Below are positions 12,559-26,742 of a DNA stretch of 64,000 nt, piece by piece. The stretch lies in NCBI GenBank assembly GCA_000499405.2, contig HG738138.1, positions 6,136,888-6,200,887 on the forward strand, read 5' to 3'. Origin of the DNA: Onchocerca volvulus. Its lineage: Eukaryota; Nematoda; Chromadorea; Rhabditida; Onchocercidae. Numbering within the stretch: the stretch's first letter is position 1; every line of letters starts with the position of its first letter. The notes under the pieces are model-generated. The model did not search any database and was not told the DNA's origin. It saw only the letters and a list, made by a program, of their open reading frames with translations. A program made the position numbers and the translations under genes.

Positions 12559-14640
12559 AACCTTTTTTTCTAATGATAAAACGAGAATAGAATCAATGAA
12601 GAAAGATGAAAAATAGTAGCAGTGATGGACGATTGCACGTTGGAAAACTCAATCCTCCGATGCTTCGGAAACGTCCCGATCTGTGAGCATTGAAAAGTAT
12701 GAAATAATTCTATTGCTGCAAAATAATCTCCGTATAATACAAAGAGAAAGGAGTGACCTCAGCGACGGATGAGAACAAAAGGAAAAAGCCTTTCAAATGT
12801 TCACGCATGCTTATCCTTGACATAGATAAATCTAAAAATGTATTGGGTATCTCATCTTTCTTCACGTTTTTCCAAAATTAAAAGCTTTTTACTGGCCAGG
12901 ATTGAGTAGAACACTTTCTAGATATTCCCTGAAATTCTCATGCTAGAAAATCTTAGATATCTCTGTATACCTCAAAAAGTCCAGACGATATCCACGCGTA
13001 AAGGTCATGCGTAGATATCTTCATGCACATACTCCAGGTATGAATTATAACCGCCTTTTCGGCCAGCCTTGGTATTTCATGGCTGCCCTATTGCAGGTTG
13101 CCGATTTCTAGTCTACTCTGTGATGAGGTTGGTGCTGGTTGGCATTGGCGTGCGTGAGATGGGCATGTGAGGACGACGCTTGTGCTTTGTGCGATGCGAA
13201 TAAAGGATTACGTGTAATTAACTTTGTAATGAGAGTCTTTAGAGTAGCAAGAAATGTATTCATGAAGCACTCCAATGGATGGCATTCATTTCATTATTTG
13301 CTCGCTGGAGTGCAGTTTCTAAGTGATTCGAGGGATTAGCTGAGTGCTGCAGGATGGTCAAGCGTAAGCTCGGATATGGCGTAACTGTTACCTTCCACAA
13401 TTTACGCGAAAAAAGAGTGTCCTCAAAAGTAGCGAACAATAAATTTGAATCAGGTTGTGAGTGTTGTCTATCAGAGGAGGAGTAGTTATTCTGAATAATT
13501 CCTTTCCCCTCACTGTAATATCTTCAATCAGAATGCAGGTTTTATCAAGATTCAGTTGATTGCGGTGTTTATATTTCAGTATCATTCCTATGTTTGATAC
13601 ACAGAAGTGGTCAGTTGATAAGCTGGAGTCTGCAGATTTCAATGATTTCCTTAAAAAATTACCTTTTGAGAAAAGAAGTTATTTATCTCTTATTTTCGAA
13701 ATAAATCCTGATGTAATTGCATTGCACCATCTATTTACGTGTGATTAAAGTGATTCAATTTCTCGTGTAAGATCAAGAAAATCTGAGAACCTTTTTTCTT
13801 TTTTTTTGGTGAAGCAGCTAATCTGTATCCTTTATGCTAGGTTAGTCAATGATTTACTCTTATTAAATGATAATAATCAGTTATAATCGTTAATCAGTTG
13901 CTGTGAAATAATCATTTCATGTTGGCACCTATTTTACGAAAATCCAATAAATTAATCATATTAACACAGATTCTTCACACACAAATTGCAACCTACACCT
14001 ATATATCTTGCTTTGTAGTAATTTTTAAACTAAATCTCAATAACATACGAGACAATTTAGCGAAAAGTTCCTGAAGAGCTAATATTATTTTTAACAGATA
14101 GGACAGACGAAGCACTAGTGCCATAAATTGCCAATCTTATTATAACTTTGAAAAATATGAAGGAACGAAATTTCCCTGTTCTCAATATCAGCAATTTTAG
14201 TTCAATAAATTCTCTTTTCTTCTAATTAGTATTTTATTTTCATTAGCTTTATTTGTTATTAAAATCTGTTCACAATTATAAAATCAAGTACTGGGAAGCT
14301 ATATATTATTGAAACAAATTTTTTTTCTTTAGTTCCTAGTGACGCAGCATATTCAACCATGACCCCTTATAAATTTCAATTTGAGAAGGAAGTTGCACAG
14401 TTATGAATCTGTGAATGCAAATATTGCGATTGAAATTTTTTTCTGAAGAATTTATAAAAGCATTTTTATTGAATCTTGGGACTACGATGCTAAATATTAA
14501 GTAGGATAATATAAAAAAGAACCACGATAAATAGATAGGGTTATTGTTACGGATTCGCGAACACTAGCGACATCGAACCGGGATACCAGAAAATGGACGC
14601 AGTCAATCAGCGATTTAATAGAATGGCAGGTTTCTTCACA

Positions 14641-14696
14641 ATGTTTCTCATAGACAGTGCATTTCTTTACAAAATGTTTCTCACAGAAAGTGCATT
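14641..14696. repeat. imperfect tandem duplication, period 33 bp
   Basis: The 23-bp word at 14641-14663 recurs at 14674-14696 with two mismatches. Non-coding context. Confidence 0.75.
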
Positions 14697-17600
14697 TTTT
14701 ACAATGATGATTGGCTCGAGCTTAAGTTTTTTTTTTTTTATTTCTTAATATCTTGAAAGCAGGGCCAGAAAAGTATTTTGAGTCTTATGGCTTATGAATA
14801 ACAAAACAATTCAAGTAAAAAATCAATTTTATCGCTGAAATACGGGCATAAGGGAAGCTCTCTTGGTCCTTTACAATGATTAGGTACGATGGAACTTAAA
14901 TTCTAAGGTGTATAAAACTACTGCAAGGTTTGTCGTTTTGCTCAAAATACTTTGCTAAATTATTTCGAATATTCTGATTTGATAAAGGCTTACAGTTATA
15001 GGTAGTGTTGCAGATAAAGCTACTTCTCATGTTAAATTTCGTAAAAATTTGATGTTGCTAACTTTATACAAAACACAACTTTCAGTTCGATTTCCTCTGA
15101 AATACATATATAACTTTGAATACCAAATGACATGAATTTTTCCTACTTTTCTGTTTTTTTTACAGATGTACAGAGATGAAGGCAGCAAATGATTGTTCGA
15201 ATCATTATTTTTCTGATTAATTCTGTTTCAATGACTCAGATTATCATTGAGCTAGAAGTAAACTCCGTGATACGTTTTTTTTTTTTACTAGAAAACAGTT
15301 TAAATTTTGGACTGTTTCACTCCTTGTTTTAGTTAGAAATTTTTAAATTAAACTCCGTAATGATGAAGTAAAATTGTGAAAATAAATAATTCAAAAAAAA
15401 AGAAACAAAACACAAAGATGTATGAATTGGATAAAAAATGATAGCAGAAAACATAAAAAGTAAGAATTTCTTAAGTAAATATCTTCCGAAATGAACATCA
15501 GATTTGCTAGTAATCAATTGGCATACAATGTTCATTCAAATTTAATGCATACTGTATCAGCTAAATATTTTTATAATTAATTAAGACTTCAGACTTCACC
15601 ATATGGCGCCAAAATGTTGAGGAATTCTTATTTCTATTCGGAAACAGAAAAAGCTTTGATACATCCGGAAATCTGATCCAGTACACTTAGTTGATGTTCG
15701 CGACTGTTTCCATACGGATAGCTATCGGTGATTGTCAGGAATTGCTACATCTATTCTGAAAATTCAAATCTAAAAACTGCATGAAATGAGTATATAATTT
15801 CCCATGAATCCCACATAGTTTATATATATCTCAAATGATATATTTGTACAGCAATATTTATTTAAGATTATCAGGAACACTAGGTTGCCCGTTTTTTCTG
15901 GAAAGCTAGTGGTAGCTATTTCATATGTAATTAGAAAGAACATATTTTCAGACAAATGTTGAAAGAGATCTCGTTCAAGTATGTTCCAGAAATTTCCGAT
16001 AAAACTAGCTATGGTGATCGCTGATTTAGCAATGATAGATTTCAGGTAGGTGAAATGATAAAATCCAAATAAAAGATTTCAGGTAAGTGAAGCAGTCATA
16101 TTTTGGAATGTATCCTGACCATTTCTTTATGAATAGAAAAAAGTGATTCCTCAACACTATAACCTCTTAAAGTTCGATTTCACTTATCAATCAAAGATGA
16201 TATACGAAATATATTTCTTTCTAGGGAACCTTATTCTAGAAAAGAAAAACACTACTCGAGATGGTCCGTCATCTGCTTTCATTTTGTATAGGCCAACATT
16301 ATTCAGTGAATAAAAAAATTTAATTCAAAAACGCAAGAAGAAATAAGAACAAGCAAGAAAATAATACAATTTAAGAATAAAAATTGTCTGTTTAATGTAC
16401 ATAACTTTACAGAAAATTTTGATTGTCAGAGGGGCAGAGACTAAAGCATGCTCAATCAATTTATCCACATATACCATAATTAACTTTTCAGTGTAGCCGC
16501 GATGTAATCTCAAGCAGGTTACAATCCGCGATGTCTATCTATTTCGAATTACCTGATTCCAGCTCTGAATTGTCATCTTCAGCACTGTATTGATATCTAA
16601 AAAAAAAAATCCCAAGATTCTCGAGAGCTCTTCCAATATTTTTGTTACAATATCTCATTTCGAACACAATATAAAGCATTCACATTTTTTTGCCTTTTTA
16701 TTGTTTCACATCTGAACTTCTCTCAGCACTTACATTCCTTACCTTCTTAATGTAGCAATTTGCACTGCTAAACAAACAAATTCTCCCAATTTTAAAGCGA
16801 ATACAGTAGAAGAGAAAACATTGCCGACTTTCCATTTCTCTAATTCTTTTACATGACAAATGCCTAATTGCGAATGTCAATGCAGGGAATTAAGTTACAC
16901 TATTTGATTTTCAACTTTCCACAAGTTTTTCTTGAATTCAAATCTATTGTTCACTTTAGGGTTAATAACATGGACAGAATTTAAAACATAACACTCGTCC
17001 CGTATAAATTTCGTTCACCAAAAAGTAGCTGCTTAGATCAACTGATTGCGACATAGATAAGATATTGATATTAGGTGCTCAAAATATAGCAAAAATAAAG
17101 CGTCAGAGATCCAGAATTTAAATTTACAAGGGCAAATCATTTTTGTAGTGAATATGAAAAATTGATTAGATTTAATGAGTTTCTCGGCCACTTGCTTAGA
17201 AACAGTGGGTATTATACTGAAGATTATTTGTCTTACGGTCATCTTCGATAACTGAAAATGAAGGACGATGACTGTTTCATGATGAAATGTCAATCAACTA
17301 ATCCATTAAATAATTTATTTGTTAGGAAAAAAAAAGAAAAATATCGAGATTTTAAGCCTTCATGATTCTATTAGTTTTAGAAATACTAGAGATGGTTTGA
17401 GCTAATGCATTTTATCTTTCTTATGAAACATTTGTAAACAATTCAAATTATTTCTCGAATTAACGACTATTGGTGTGCTTCTGGTCACTTTGCGTTGTAT
17501 TTCGGTCCTCATTTGTTTTCTTACAAGTATTTTCAACATACAACAAAATTGCATTTGTTAATTCAACCGGTAAATCTATCCCTTGAATAATATCATGTAA

Positions 17601-18899
17601 CTTTTTCCATAGTTGGGCGGCAATAGTCAAACTTTGACTATGAAGTTCTTTGCAAAAAGAATGGATCAGACGAAGAATTCGTTGCGAACAAAAATTATCA
17701 GTGATTGCAAAATACGAAATTGAGTTGAACTATATTCACTAGAGTATAAAAGATTTTGGACAATATGCAAAAGTGTGACTCTTGCAATTGATAAAATTTT
17801 CAATCACTAATTTCTTCGAATAAAATCTACCTCGACAACCCATCGAGTCATGGAAACAATATCGCTAAAACAGATGTAGACAGATTTGCATTTTTTAAAT
17901 TCTTCAATAGTTTTATGTTTAAAATTTTGTGCTGAACTTGACTTAAAATCGGGTTCAAAAAAATTCACTTTTTTTCATTTCAGCTGTCGATGATTCATTT
18001 TTGTGAAAAACTCTTTCAGTATTCATTTACCAGAATGCGTGATACTTGATGGAATTTGTTTAATTTGTTATGAAAATAAAGAAATTTTCAATTAAATTAC
18101 TTTAATTTTAAATCGTGGAGCGTTATTCTGTTAATTTTTTTGACATGATTGTTTGCATAGTGAGATGACTGATATTGCGGGAAATACATTTAATGAATCG
18201 TTTCCGTATGTATGTTTTCTAAAATTTTATGCTGAATTCAAAGAAAAATTCAGTGATTTTTATGAAGATTTTTACAGATTTTGATAAAACTCACTGATTT
18301 AAAAAAAAAAAAATCATGAAATTAAAAAAATCAGAACAAAATAGGAGTATTTATAAAAGTATAAATAACAAACACTAGAAATGTAAACGAGGTTGGCCTT
18401 TATATTTAGCATCATCCAAGAAACCAATTATTTTCTTGCAAATTTCTGATTCAAAATTGAAATTAAAGTCGAGAAAGTTTCCATTATGAAAATGTTTACG
18501 CGTCATCAATGATTTGGAAGAAGGCCAGCAACATTAACTGTGAAGAATTGTTAGTTTTCCAAAGGATGCTCAAGGCCATTGAACATAAAATATATTTGAT
18601 GAGTCATGGTACTAAACTGTCTGACCATTTATTCTTGTCTTCGAACACCTTTCTACTTTTTGACTTGTTTTTGAAAATTCCTGATTTTTTTATGCTTCAT
18701 TCCGAAAACAAAAATCATCCTGCTGTTTCTTGATCCGTAATTTACGACCACTTACTCATTGTTTACCTGTCACTAGCTAATTATTTTGCTAATTATTGCT
18801 ACTCCATGAAAGAATTAGCACATGATGATCATGAAAGAACGTCACATGATAATAAAAAAACAAACTTTTAAATTTAGAATTAAGAGAAAGTATTATCTG

Positions 18900-19260
18900 A
18901 TGGAATGAGTTACACTATCATGAGAGATCTCTTTCTTTTATCGCTGCCTCTCTGCGGCTGCGACCCTTTCGTTCTTTTAAAATACTGCGAAACGAACGTT
19001 TTTTGAGCAGGTAGCAGCAACTGCAACAGCGTATTAACAAATCACCTGGGACAACCGTCCAGCAACCTCCACCTCCTCGCATTATACATACGCATTGCAT
19101 GTCTCCTGCGCATGACAATAGCAACAGCAGGTAGCGACGTTGACGTCGTTGTCATCCGCGTCGCCTTCAACAGTGTCGCAGTTGGTGCCATTTCTCTCAT
19201 CGTACTATCGTTGTTGTGTGCCAGCTCTGATGATGATTCTTCTACTTTGTTGTTTTAGAT
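18900..19260. other. GC/CpG-richer island within the gene-poor 15 kb
   Basis: Base composition rises clearly above the flanks, with CAG/CAA-rich and CpG-containing sequence, while the surrounding kilobases are strongly AT-rich. It could be a promoter or 5' exon of the Clc-like gene 5 kb downstream, an isolated exon of an unrecognised gene, or a conserved regulatory element. Nothing in the sequence decides between these. Confidence 0.4.
19015..19130 (+). CDS. possible isolated exon, Gln/Pro-rich, unrecognised
   Basis: Between an acceptor-like GTAG (19011-19014) and a donor-like GTAGCG (19131) an open frame of 38 codons plus 2 nt begins QQLQQRINKSPG and contains a VQQPPPPR stretch. The composition is typical of disordered regions in transcription factors. 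No flanking exon with a matching phase was found, and the reverse strand is also open here, so this is only a candidate. Confidence 0.2.
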
Positions 19261-19898
19261 AGCTGTACATGTTCGTTAACTTGCTAAATATTGAGCATTC
19301 TTCAGTTATTGTTCATTTTATTGTTATTGCTGATATAGATTTGCTTTTTTTCAGTATTTAATACTGCATCGCCTTGCTACTTGCACTTGCAGATCATCCT
19401 GCAATTTTTCGTCCTTCCTATTTTCTTTTTTGCGTCATCCATTTTCTATTGTTTACGTACATTTTTTACTCAAATACTAAACTCTATCCAAGTATATTTA
19501 GTAGTTTTAACTCGCCGATTATTGTATTGATTATGGCAGATGATTCAATCTTTCCACAAAAATTGAATTTCGTCAACTTAGAAACGATAATTACCCAATT
19601 ATAATGTGCAAAATTGTTGAGGATTTAATCGCTAGAATGCTTTTGCGAACATGTAAATGTTGCTTACAAATTTTCAAAAATTAATGAAAATAACGAAAAT
19701 AATCGTAAGAATTTCCAAATAAATCAAGAAATCACCGAATTTTTCATATAATCTTGTACCAGGAACACTATTTTTTATTGTACTGCTAAGACCAGAATAT
19801 TTTTTACTTTATATTTCTTATTTTTCGAGTTGAAATCATTTTGCTTCGATGGGACTACAGTAAGATCGAAATAATTCTTCACTGATTACAAAAGATTC

Positions 19899-19907
19899 AA
19901 AAAAAAA

Positions 19908-19944
<37 letters not shown>
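19899..19944. repeat. A10-G-T35 homopolymer pair
   Basis: Ten A (19899-19908), a G, then 35 T (19910-19944). The A run can pair with the T run to make a snap-back. Run lengths in such tracts are prone to sequencing and assembly error. Confidence 0.9.
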
Positions 19945-19947
<3 letters not shown>

Positions 19948-22900
19948 GAATTTGAGCGAAGGACAGGGACAATAACATTAGGAAATAGTCAAATGAATTG
20001 TAGTTGAACTTTACTCGTAGTAATGATGAAAATAGTAAATGTGTCACGAACAAAATAGGTGAAGTAATAAAAACTATAGTTTCCCTAACAGTCACATAAA
20101 ATGGTTTCAATATCAAAATTCAAATCGGAGAATTACTAGTGCTGTAGAATCGTCAGCTAGAAAATCACTATTGTTATGAAATTATTATATCATTGTTCAG
20201 TTTTTCATCTTTTGCGACAGATAATGAGAATACGATAGTAGACAGTTATTACAAATATAATTCTCAGACTCAAAATCAATTTAACATTTGAATGCTTGTT
20301 TATTCAAATCTGAAGATATATGAAATTGCTTCACCGTAAATGGCCAGAAATATAAAAAGTTCCGTGAAGCATATATTCATCTTGTAACGACAATAATTAA
20401 ATGTGAAGTTTAACAAATAACAAAAATGATAATACTAATGTTAGAACATGAACTGTGATAATGGACAGCTGCCGAAATTAGAATACTCAAGTATGACTTT
20501 GAAGCATTCCTGACCTTCTCCAATTATTTACCTTTAATTGTCCTATGAATCAGCCAATTCTTTTGCATTACTTATTTCCGCATTTAAAAACATAGTAAGT
20601 TTTATAACTGCTGCAATTCCAGTGCAAACAATAAATAATCCAGTTCCCCCAAATTTAACACCTGCTCAAAAGATGAATAATATAGGTTTCATACAGTGAT
20701 AGAATAATTTTATTTATAGTTTCCATATATTACAGCGAATCAGAAATACTATTTTATAGCAGAAATGATCAAAATGGAAATATTTTGAGACAAAATTTTG
20801 GTCGAGAAGCAAAAAAGAAAATTGATTCGCAGAAAATTGCAATTTTCTTAAAATTCGATGAATTCAATTCCCTAAATGATAAATGAAAGCAAAAATCTGT
20901 TGAGAAACACTGAAAGCATATGCGAAAATGGCGAAAAACCCCACTATCGTTTTAGAATTTTCGCAAATAGAGCCTTGCTTATGAAATCGTTGTTATTTTC
21001 ATTTGAAATAATGATTGTTTGTTTTGAAAGTATCAATATTTTTATTGTTGCATGTTGTTAAATGTCATGATTCATTCACGTCCTTCTGACATATGGCAGG
21101 AGCAATCATATCAATAATCAATGCATTTATTTACAATTTGTCGCAAAAGAAACTTCATCAGTTTCATGCAAGTCCTAATTAGAGCAAGTAAAGTAATTAG
21201 TACGATATGTAGATTATAGGTTTCTCTGAAATGTCTAGGCAAAGTTGGAAACATAAATGTCACCTTTAATCTTCCAAAGATGTATGATTATTATTTGGAA
21301 GTAAGAAAAAATAAGTCGTTATATATTGTTTCATAAAAGCAAATTTCAAAATTTAATGTCGTAAATTAAGAAAGTGTGTAATTTATTCAAAAGTATTTAA
21401 TAATCATTAATAATAGTAATGAAGTATTGCTGGATGCTTGATATCCACCAACTATAAGAAGGAAATTGTCTAAAATTGCAAATCATGATGCTAAGTCTGT
21501 TAATTTTCATTAAATTTCGTCAAATTTTAAATGTGAATAAGAGTATTGTGGTAATCATCATGTAACTAAGTAATTCATTCAAGTCGCAAAGCATTGGTGA
21601 TAAAATACAAAAGAAAATTTGAACTTAAAAATCTCTAGTAATTTTTACTCAAATTAAGCTGAAAGTCCACACTTCAATTATGAACTCAGGAGATTTTTCC
21701 TCCATTTTGTGATTCTAAAGTACATATGCCCTAGAAATTTATGAAAAATGATTTTATATTGATCTGAAAATTTTTTAAGTGCCAAAAATTAACTTTAAAA
21801 AACTCCTCAAAAATTCGAAACAAATTAAACCATAACTGTACAACTTTATTTCGGTTTTCATATCAGATCAGGTGTTAAGATTATTGATTTGATCTTTGAA
21901 GACTACTGATCAAAGAATGTCTTCTTATACACATTCGTCCATCATGCATGAGTCACTCAGCATTAAGAAAATGTGCTTTGACGATTTTGGGCCATTTTTA
22001 TGCAATTTCATGACAAACTGTTGATGTGTCACCGAAACGACAACGACAAGTCAGGTGGCTCTTCTTTCTCTCATCTTTTTCCTTTCTCCTTTCCAATTGC
22101 TTCATACCTCCACCTTTATAGTCGTCTTTTCGGCATGTAAATTAATATCAATTACAAGGAAGGAATTTCTTCCTAACCTCGATTTTGAATTTTAAATGGC
22201 ATTTTCCTCTCCTTTCCAATGACAATCCTCTTTTCATTTTTCATGCAAAATGCGCTTCTTATAATTATTATGCGTTCACAGTTTCGTTGGAGTTCTCAAA
22301 ATTTGAATTTTTTCTGTCCAGCATTTTAAAGAATTATGACTCATACCCTTGTCATACCAAACTAGTATTAATTGTTGTTAATTTAACTCTAAAGAATGCA
22401 ACATTGTGGCTCATTACTGTATTTTCGCTTTTCTGAAACAAAACTGTAAGGAAAATTGATTCTTTTTTTACACGAATATTTAGAATATGAACTTGTAGCT
22501 AAGATTGCGTGGAGTATTGTAGTATTGTAAAAGAATTATTTGATAAAACTATAATACAAGAGCGGAATTGATAGGGTATGATTTATGATCAGCATAGAAT
22601 TGACCATGAAATCACTGCAGTATACGATAGCTCATTAGTTCATTATGTTTCTCATATTCTATCGATATTCCTACCAATTTTGTTGCTAATAATATATTTG
22701 CTTCAGCAGATATACCATTAAATGTACATGCAAAATAATATTAAACAATTCGGAAATTCGATGATAGAGAATGTCATAGCATTATCCCGAATATATGAAG
22801 ATAAAAGAATAATGAACCATTTATTCAATTATTAACGTAATATTAATTATTAATTCACAATTCATGAATGTAATCCATTAATTATTCAAAAAAAATTGAA

Positions 22901-24253
22901 ACACAAAAGACGTCCAGGTGTATACTCATTTTTGTAAAGTTATATCAGATATTAGCTTCGCTGTGATACATACTTTCCCTTAATTTATTAATTTTACTCC
23001 AGACTGATTTAATATCTTCGAAATTCTTTATCAATGAATGCTAATTTCTTATAGGACAAGATAAAAATATTCAGATTTTCTTTTACATATTTCAAATAGA
23101 AAATAAAGTCTTGAAGTATTCATCTTGCTTAGGAGAATATATTTCAACAAAATTTTTATAGAATCAAGAAATTACAATGATATTCAACTTATCAAGTGTC
23201 ACTTAACGAACGAATTAGCCATGCCGCTAACAGAATATTTGTTGCTTATTATAGATTAAAAGCAGATTTCGTTGATTTATTTATTTACTTGATCTATTCT
23301 AATTTTAACAGCGGCCAACTTACAACATCTTTGTAATTTATCAGTAGCTTGATGAACCGAATTTTGTATTTTGTGATTTCAGTCTAATGAATTTACATAC
23401 TTAAATTTTTGCCGTTGCGCATGATCTTTTGTATTTCTCGGAATCTGAAATTTTCATGAAGTGATTCACTTCCAAAGATTTCACTATTGATTATATAGCA
23501 TAGGTGATTTTCCAGAAATTTTATTACGAACTTTTTAATTCGAAATTTTGGAAATCAACTTGTATCGAACAGGCCATGAATTCTTGACAGATGCAGTTAA
23601 TTTTTTAGGCACTTTTTTATCCGCACTACAATTATTGTTTAGATGCTATTCTTATTATTCTTTCCCTACTATTATTTTTTATCAATTTAAGGAAAATTTA
23701 CACCATTTCCAAATCTAACGTAAAAGTCCTTCCGACTTGATATATTCATTTTAAGACTACTTTTTCTTTTCCTTAGCGGTTTTTTTTCCCATCATCCAAA
23801 TGTTTGTTTATTTTCTTATTTCGATTCAGTTATACTTTTTAAAAATTTTCTAAATAAAAATTTTATCAAATTCTAGTTTCTGTGAAAAAAGAATTCGAAA
23901 CAATTACGATAATTTTTTTTCAGTAAATTTATAAGCAGATTTCATCACTTTCCTACAAATGCAAATTTGAATTTTAGAATGGTTTTGAATAAATGAGTTT
24001 TTCTTTCAATTTAATCCACGATTTCTTCCTTCTTTGCTTACTTCCACCAAGTATAATTTAAAAATTTGATCAAGTTCAACTAAATTTTAAATGAACTATT
24101 TGATGTTTCACTATTAAAAAACTTGTGTGCGCTCATTTCACAATTTTTATGTCTCGCTTTCGAATAAATTCAATCGATGTTGTAGAACTGGTAGTGTCAT
24201 TTTGGAAGGGTGCATAGGTATCAGGAATATACCTGGTTAGCACTTATTGAATT
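19945..24253. other. intergenic AT-rich sequence upstream of the first Clc-like gene
   Basis: Very AT-rich with short frames only (up to 83 codons at about 22185-22436) that show no domain and no consistent splice partners. No repeat family, RNA gene or transposon recognised. Confidence 0.45.
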
Positions 24254-26742
24254 ATGACATCATCTTCAAACGTGTTCGGCGAGAAAGCTTCAATTTTCGT
24301 TTGTGTTATTATGACATCGATTGGTTTGGGATTAAGCATTGCTGCTATATTGCTACCGTCATGGCAGGTATTATTAATTTAGAAAATAAATTGCATGAAA
24401 CAACAGAATCGAAGATCGATTATTTTTCGAGAAACATGATAAGAGCGTGAATGTTGACTTCAATTTTCAATTCAATTATTTTGTTTTTTGAAAAATTGGA
24501 AATATATTTTATTGGTAATTATGATTTATCAGGAAATGTTTGCTTAAAATATGCCTTCAGATTTAAAAATCTTCTTGCCATTTCTTGATTCTCTATTTTT
24601 AAAATGTGATATTATTATCTTATCGTATTTACTTTATCTTGAACTTAGGTCGTAAATTTGCGAGAATATAATTCGATTCACGAGCATGGTTTATGGTTGG
24701 ATTGTAGAAGACATAGCAGAGATAGTAATGCCAATGTACTTCTCAGAAGGTTTTATTTTGTTCAATCGTTTTTAGTTATCTTTTTTTTTTGCGAACGAAA
24801 ATTGAATTCAGGTTTAACTTCATTTTAGTTCAAAACAATTCTTGGAAATCCAGGTCATAATCCATGTATTCATTGGAACGAATAAATAAATATTCATCAT
24901 GAAACATGTTGATCCATTTTATAAAATTTTAAAATGATTTTCTAAACATTCCTTGCTCTCTGTAAGTTTTGGTTTTTTCTGTAACTGCTATTAGGTTAAA
25001 TACCAACATTTTGAATAAAGAACAAAAAATTTTTTGAGATGATATCTTTTTTAAGGTACACAACAAATACAGAGCCTCTGAACTGTGTCTACAAATTTGA
25101 CTACGACAAATATTCGGGCACTTTTGACTTGGAAGATGACAATAGTCCTGTTGGAGAAGTGAACAGGCACAAATTTTATGGTTCATTTCTATCTTCTTTA
25201 TTATCGTTTGTTATTTATAAAAATTTCAAATTGTAGTCCTAATTTTTCAATATTTTCTCAAAAATTTAAATGTCAGAATTAAGGTTTGGTTGGGTAAGAA
25301 AAAATTCACATTCTTTTTTGGTATGATCAAACAAAAAATGAAAAGTTCAAAAAAGCTTGACATTAATAAAATATAACTATTTTTACTGAAAAATTTAAGT
25401 AAATTCAAAAAAATAATGTTGGTAAACTGAAATAAATAAAAAGTTTTCATTGTTTTCTTATCATAAATAGCTAAATTATTACAGGTTGGCATACAGCAAC
25501 TTTAATTTTATTAGCGTTGGCGTTGTTGACGTCGTTCCTGACGATATGTCTAGGCTTATCTGCGTGTTGTTACAGTTCACTAGCGTTAATAGTTACGGGT
25601 GTAACTCTGATGACAAGTAGGTTGGATAAATTCCATTATTTTTTACATTATTTATACTTCTTTTATGTATTTATGTCATTTATATTTCTTTTGCAATGAA
25701 ATCTTGTAGCGGAATAACATTTTAGGATTTGATTCGTTAATTCATAACTTTTCACAGGTGAGAAGATAAACATTTTTTTCAGCATTTTTGTCGATAATAG
25801 CAGAAGGACTATTCTTTTTTTATTCACATCGTGCCGACATCCGTTTTATCAAGGGTATTGTCAGTACTTACGAGGTTTGAAAATATTTTTCGTACAGTAA
25901 TTCCGATAATTTTATATTTACTCTTGTTCGAGATTCTCTTGAGCAATGTATTTCACTTGCTGAGCCGATTTCGTAACCGTTGGGGAAAAACTTAGGTACA
26001 AATTTGCGTCACAGTACAAACTATAAACTTTGCATTATTTTCAGCAACGAGTTGGCTTGGCATTTTTTCTACAAATGGTTGCATGTGCTTGTCATTTCGT
26101 TGCATTCCTAGTTTCACTAGTGTTTGTATATTTCGTTTGGACTAGTAAAAGTGATGCCAGCGATCGGTACATGGACAGTTTTAATCGTGGCTCAAAATTA
26201 AATGTGGCAAGTGTGGGAAGGTCTGCATCTGAAAACATTTCTCAAACTATTTTTTGAGCACAAATATCATATCTTTTAGGTATTTGTTTTTGGTATAGTA
26301 TGAATCATTCTCCTGTAACTTATCATCTGCTAGTTCTTTCGATTCTAAAATCTGATCTGAAAGACAGAAATGTTTCATTCATTGAAAAGTTTAAAAAGCA
26401 AAAACTCTATGCAGCTTTTCAATGAAAAAAAAGTTTTTACGATTTTTCAAAAAGCATTTGTTCAGTTTATCGTAGTTTCAGAATATTGCCTGCTATATAT
26501 TAAAATTGAATTGCATTATCCATGAACTATGATTTGTTTTTTGCAGATCGTTGGAATTTGAACCACAAATGATATATCAGCAAAATGTGGCGCCCACCGG
26601 GATTCGTCCACCTCATTATATGAAACATCAAGAACAGTATGATAAAAATGTCACCGAAAGTACGCCTGAATTAGGAGTAAGACAACTATCTGCTGAATTT
26701 CTTGGACAAAGAGTGAGACGAAAAAGTGAAACTTGTGTTTAA
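24254..26742 (+). CDS. Clc-like / claudin-related four-TM membrane protein, 311 aa
   Basis: Exons 24254-24367, 24649-24749, 25056-25180, 25485-25616, 25783-25874, 26045-26220 and 26547-26742 (TAA); all phases fit and total 312 codons. TM1 is at about residues 13-34 and ends in LLPSWQ. The first outer loop carries the claudin-superfamily signature GLWLDC (after VVNLREYNSIHEH) and a second Cys in LNCVYKF. TM2 (about 117-138), TM3 (about 145-170) and TM4 (about 190-220) follow, then a cytoplasmic tail. This is the PMP22/claudin-like fold of the nematode 'Clc-like' family; members act in cell junctions or as ion-channel accessory subunits, and the exact role here is unknown. Skipping the weak donor GTCTGC at 26221 would instead end the protein at a TGA at 26255-26257 with a different short C-terminus. 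The tail-encoding last exon is basic near its end. A paralogue lies downstream at 31079. Confidence 0.88.

Larger units (their letters stand above)
12374..18899. other. intergenic AT-rich sequence with small duplications
   Basis: No supported gene. It contains a perfect 28-bp tandem duplication (12503-12558), an imperfect 33-bp one (14641-14696), and a GC-richer patch near 12950-13340 with short frames on both strands but no matching splice partners. The rest is AT-rich with short poly-A/T runs. Confidence 0.45.

Noticed and set aside
14540..14600. Sequence resembling a tRNA T-arm (TCGAACC)
   Set aside because: No pairing stem around it and no A box at the right distance on either strand.
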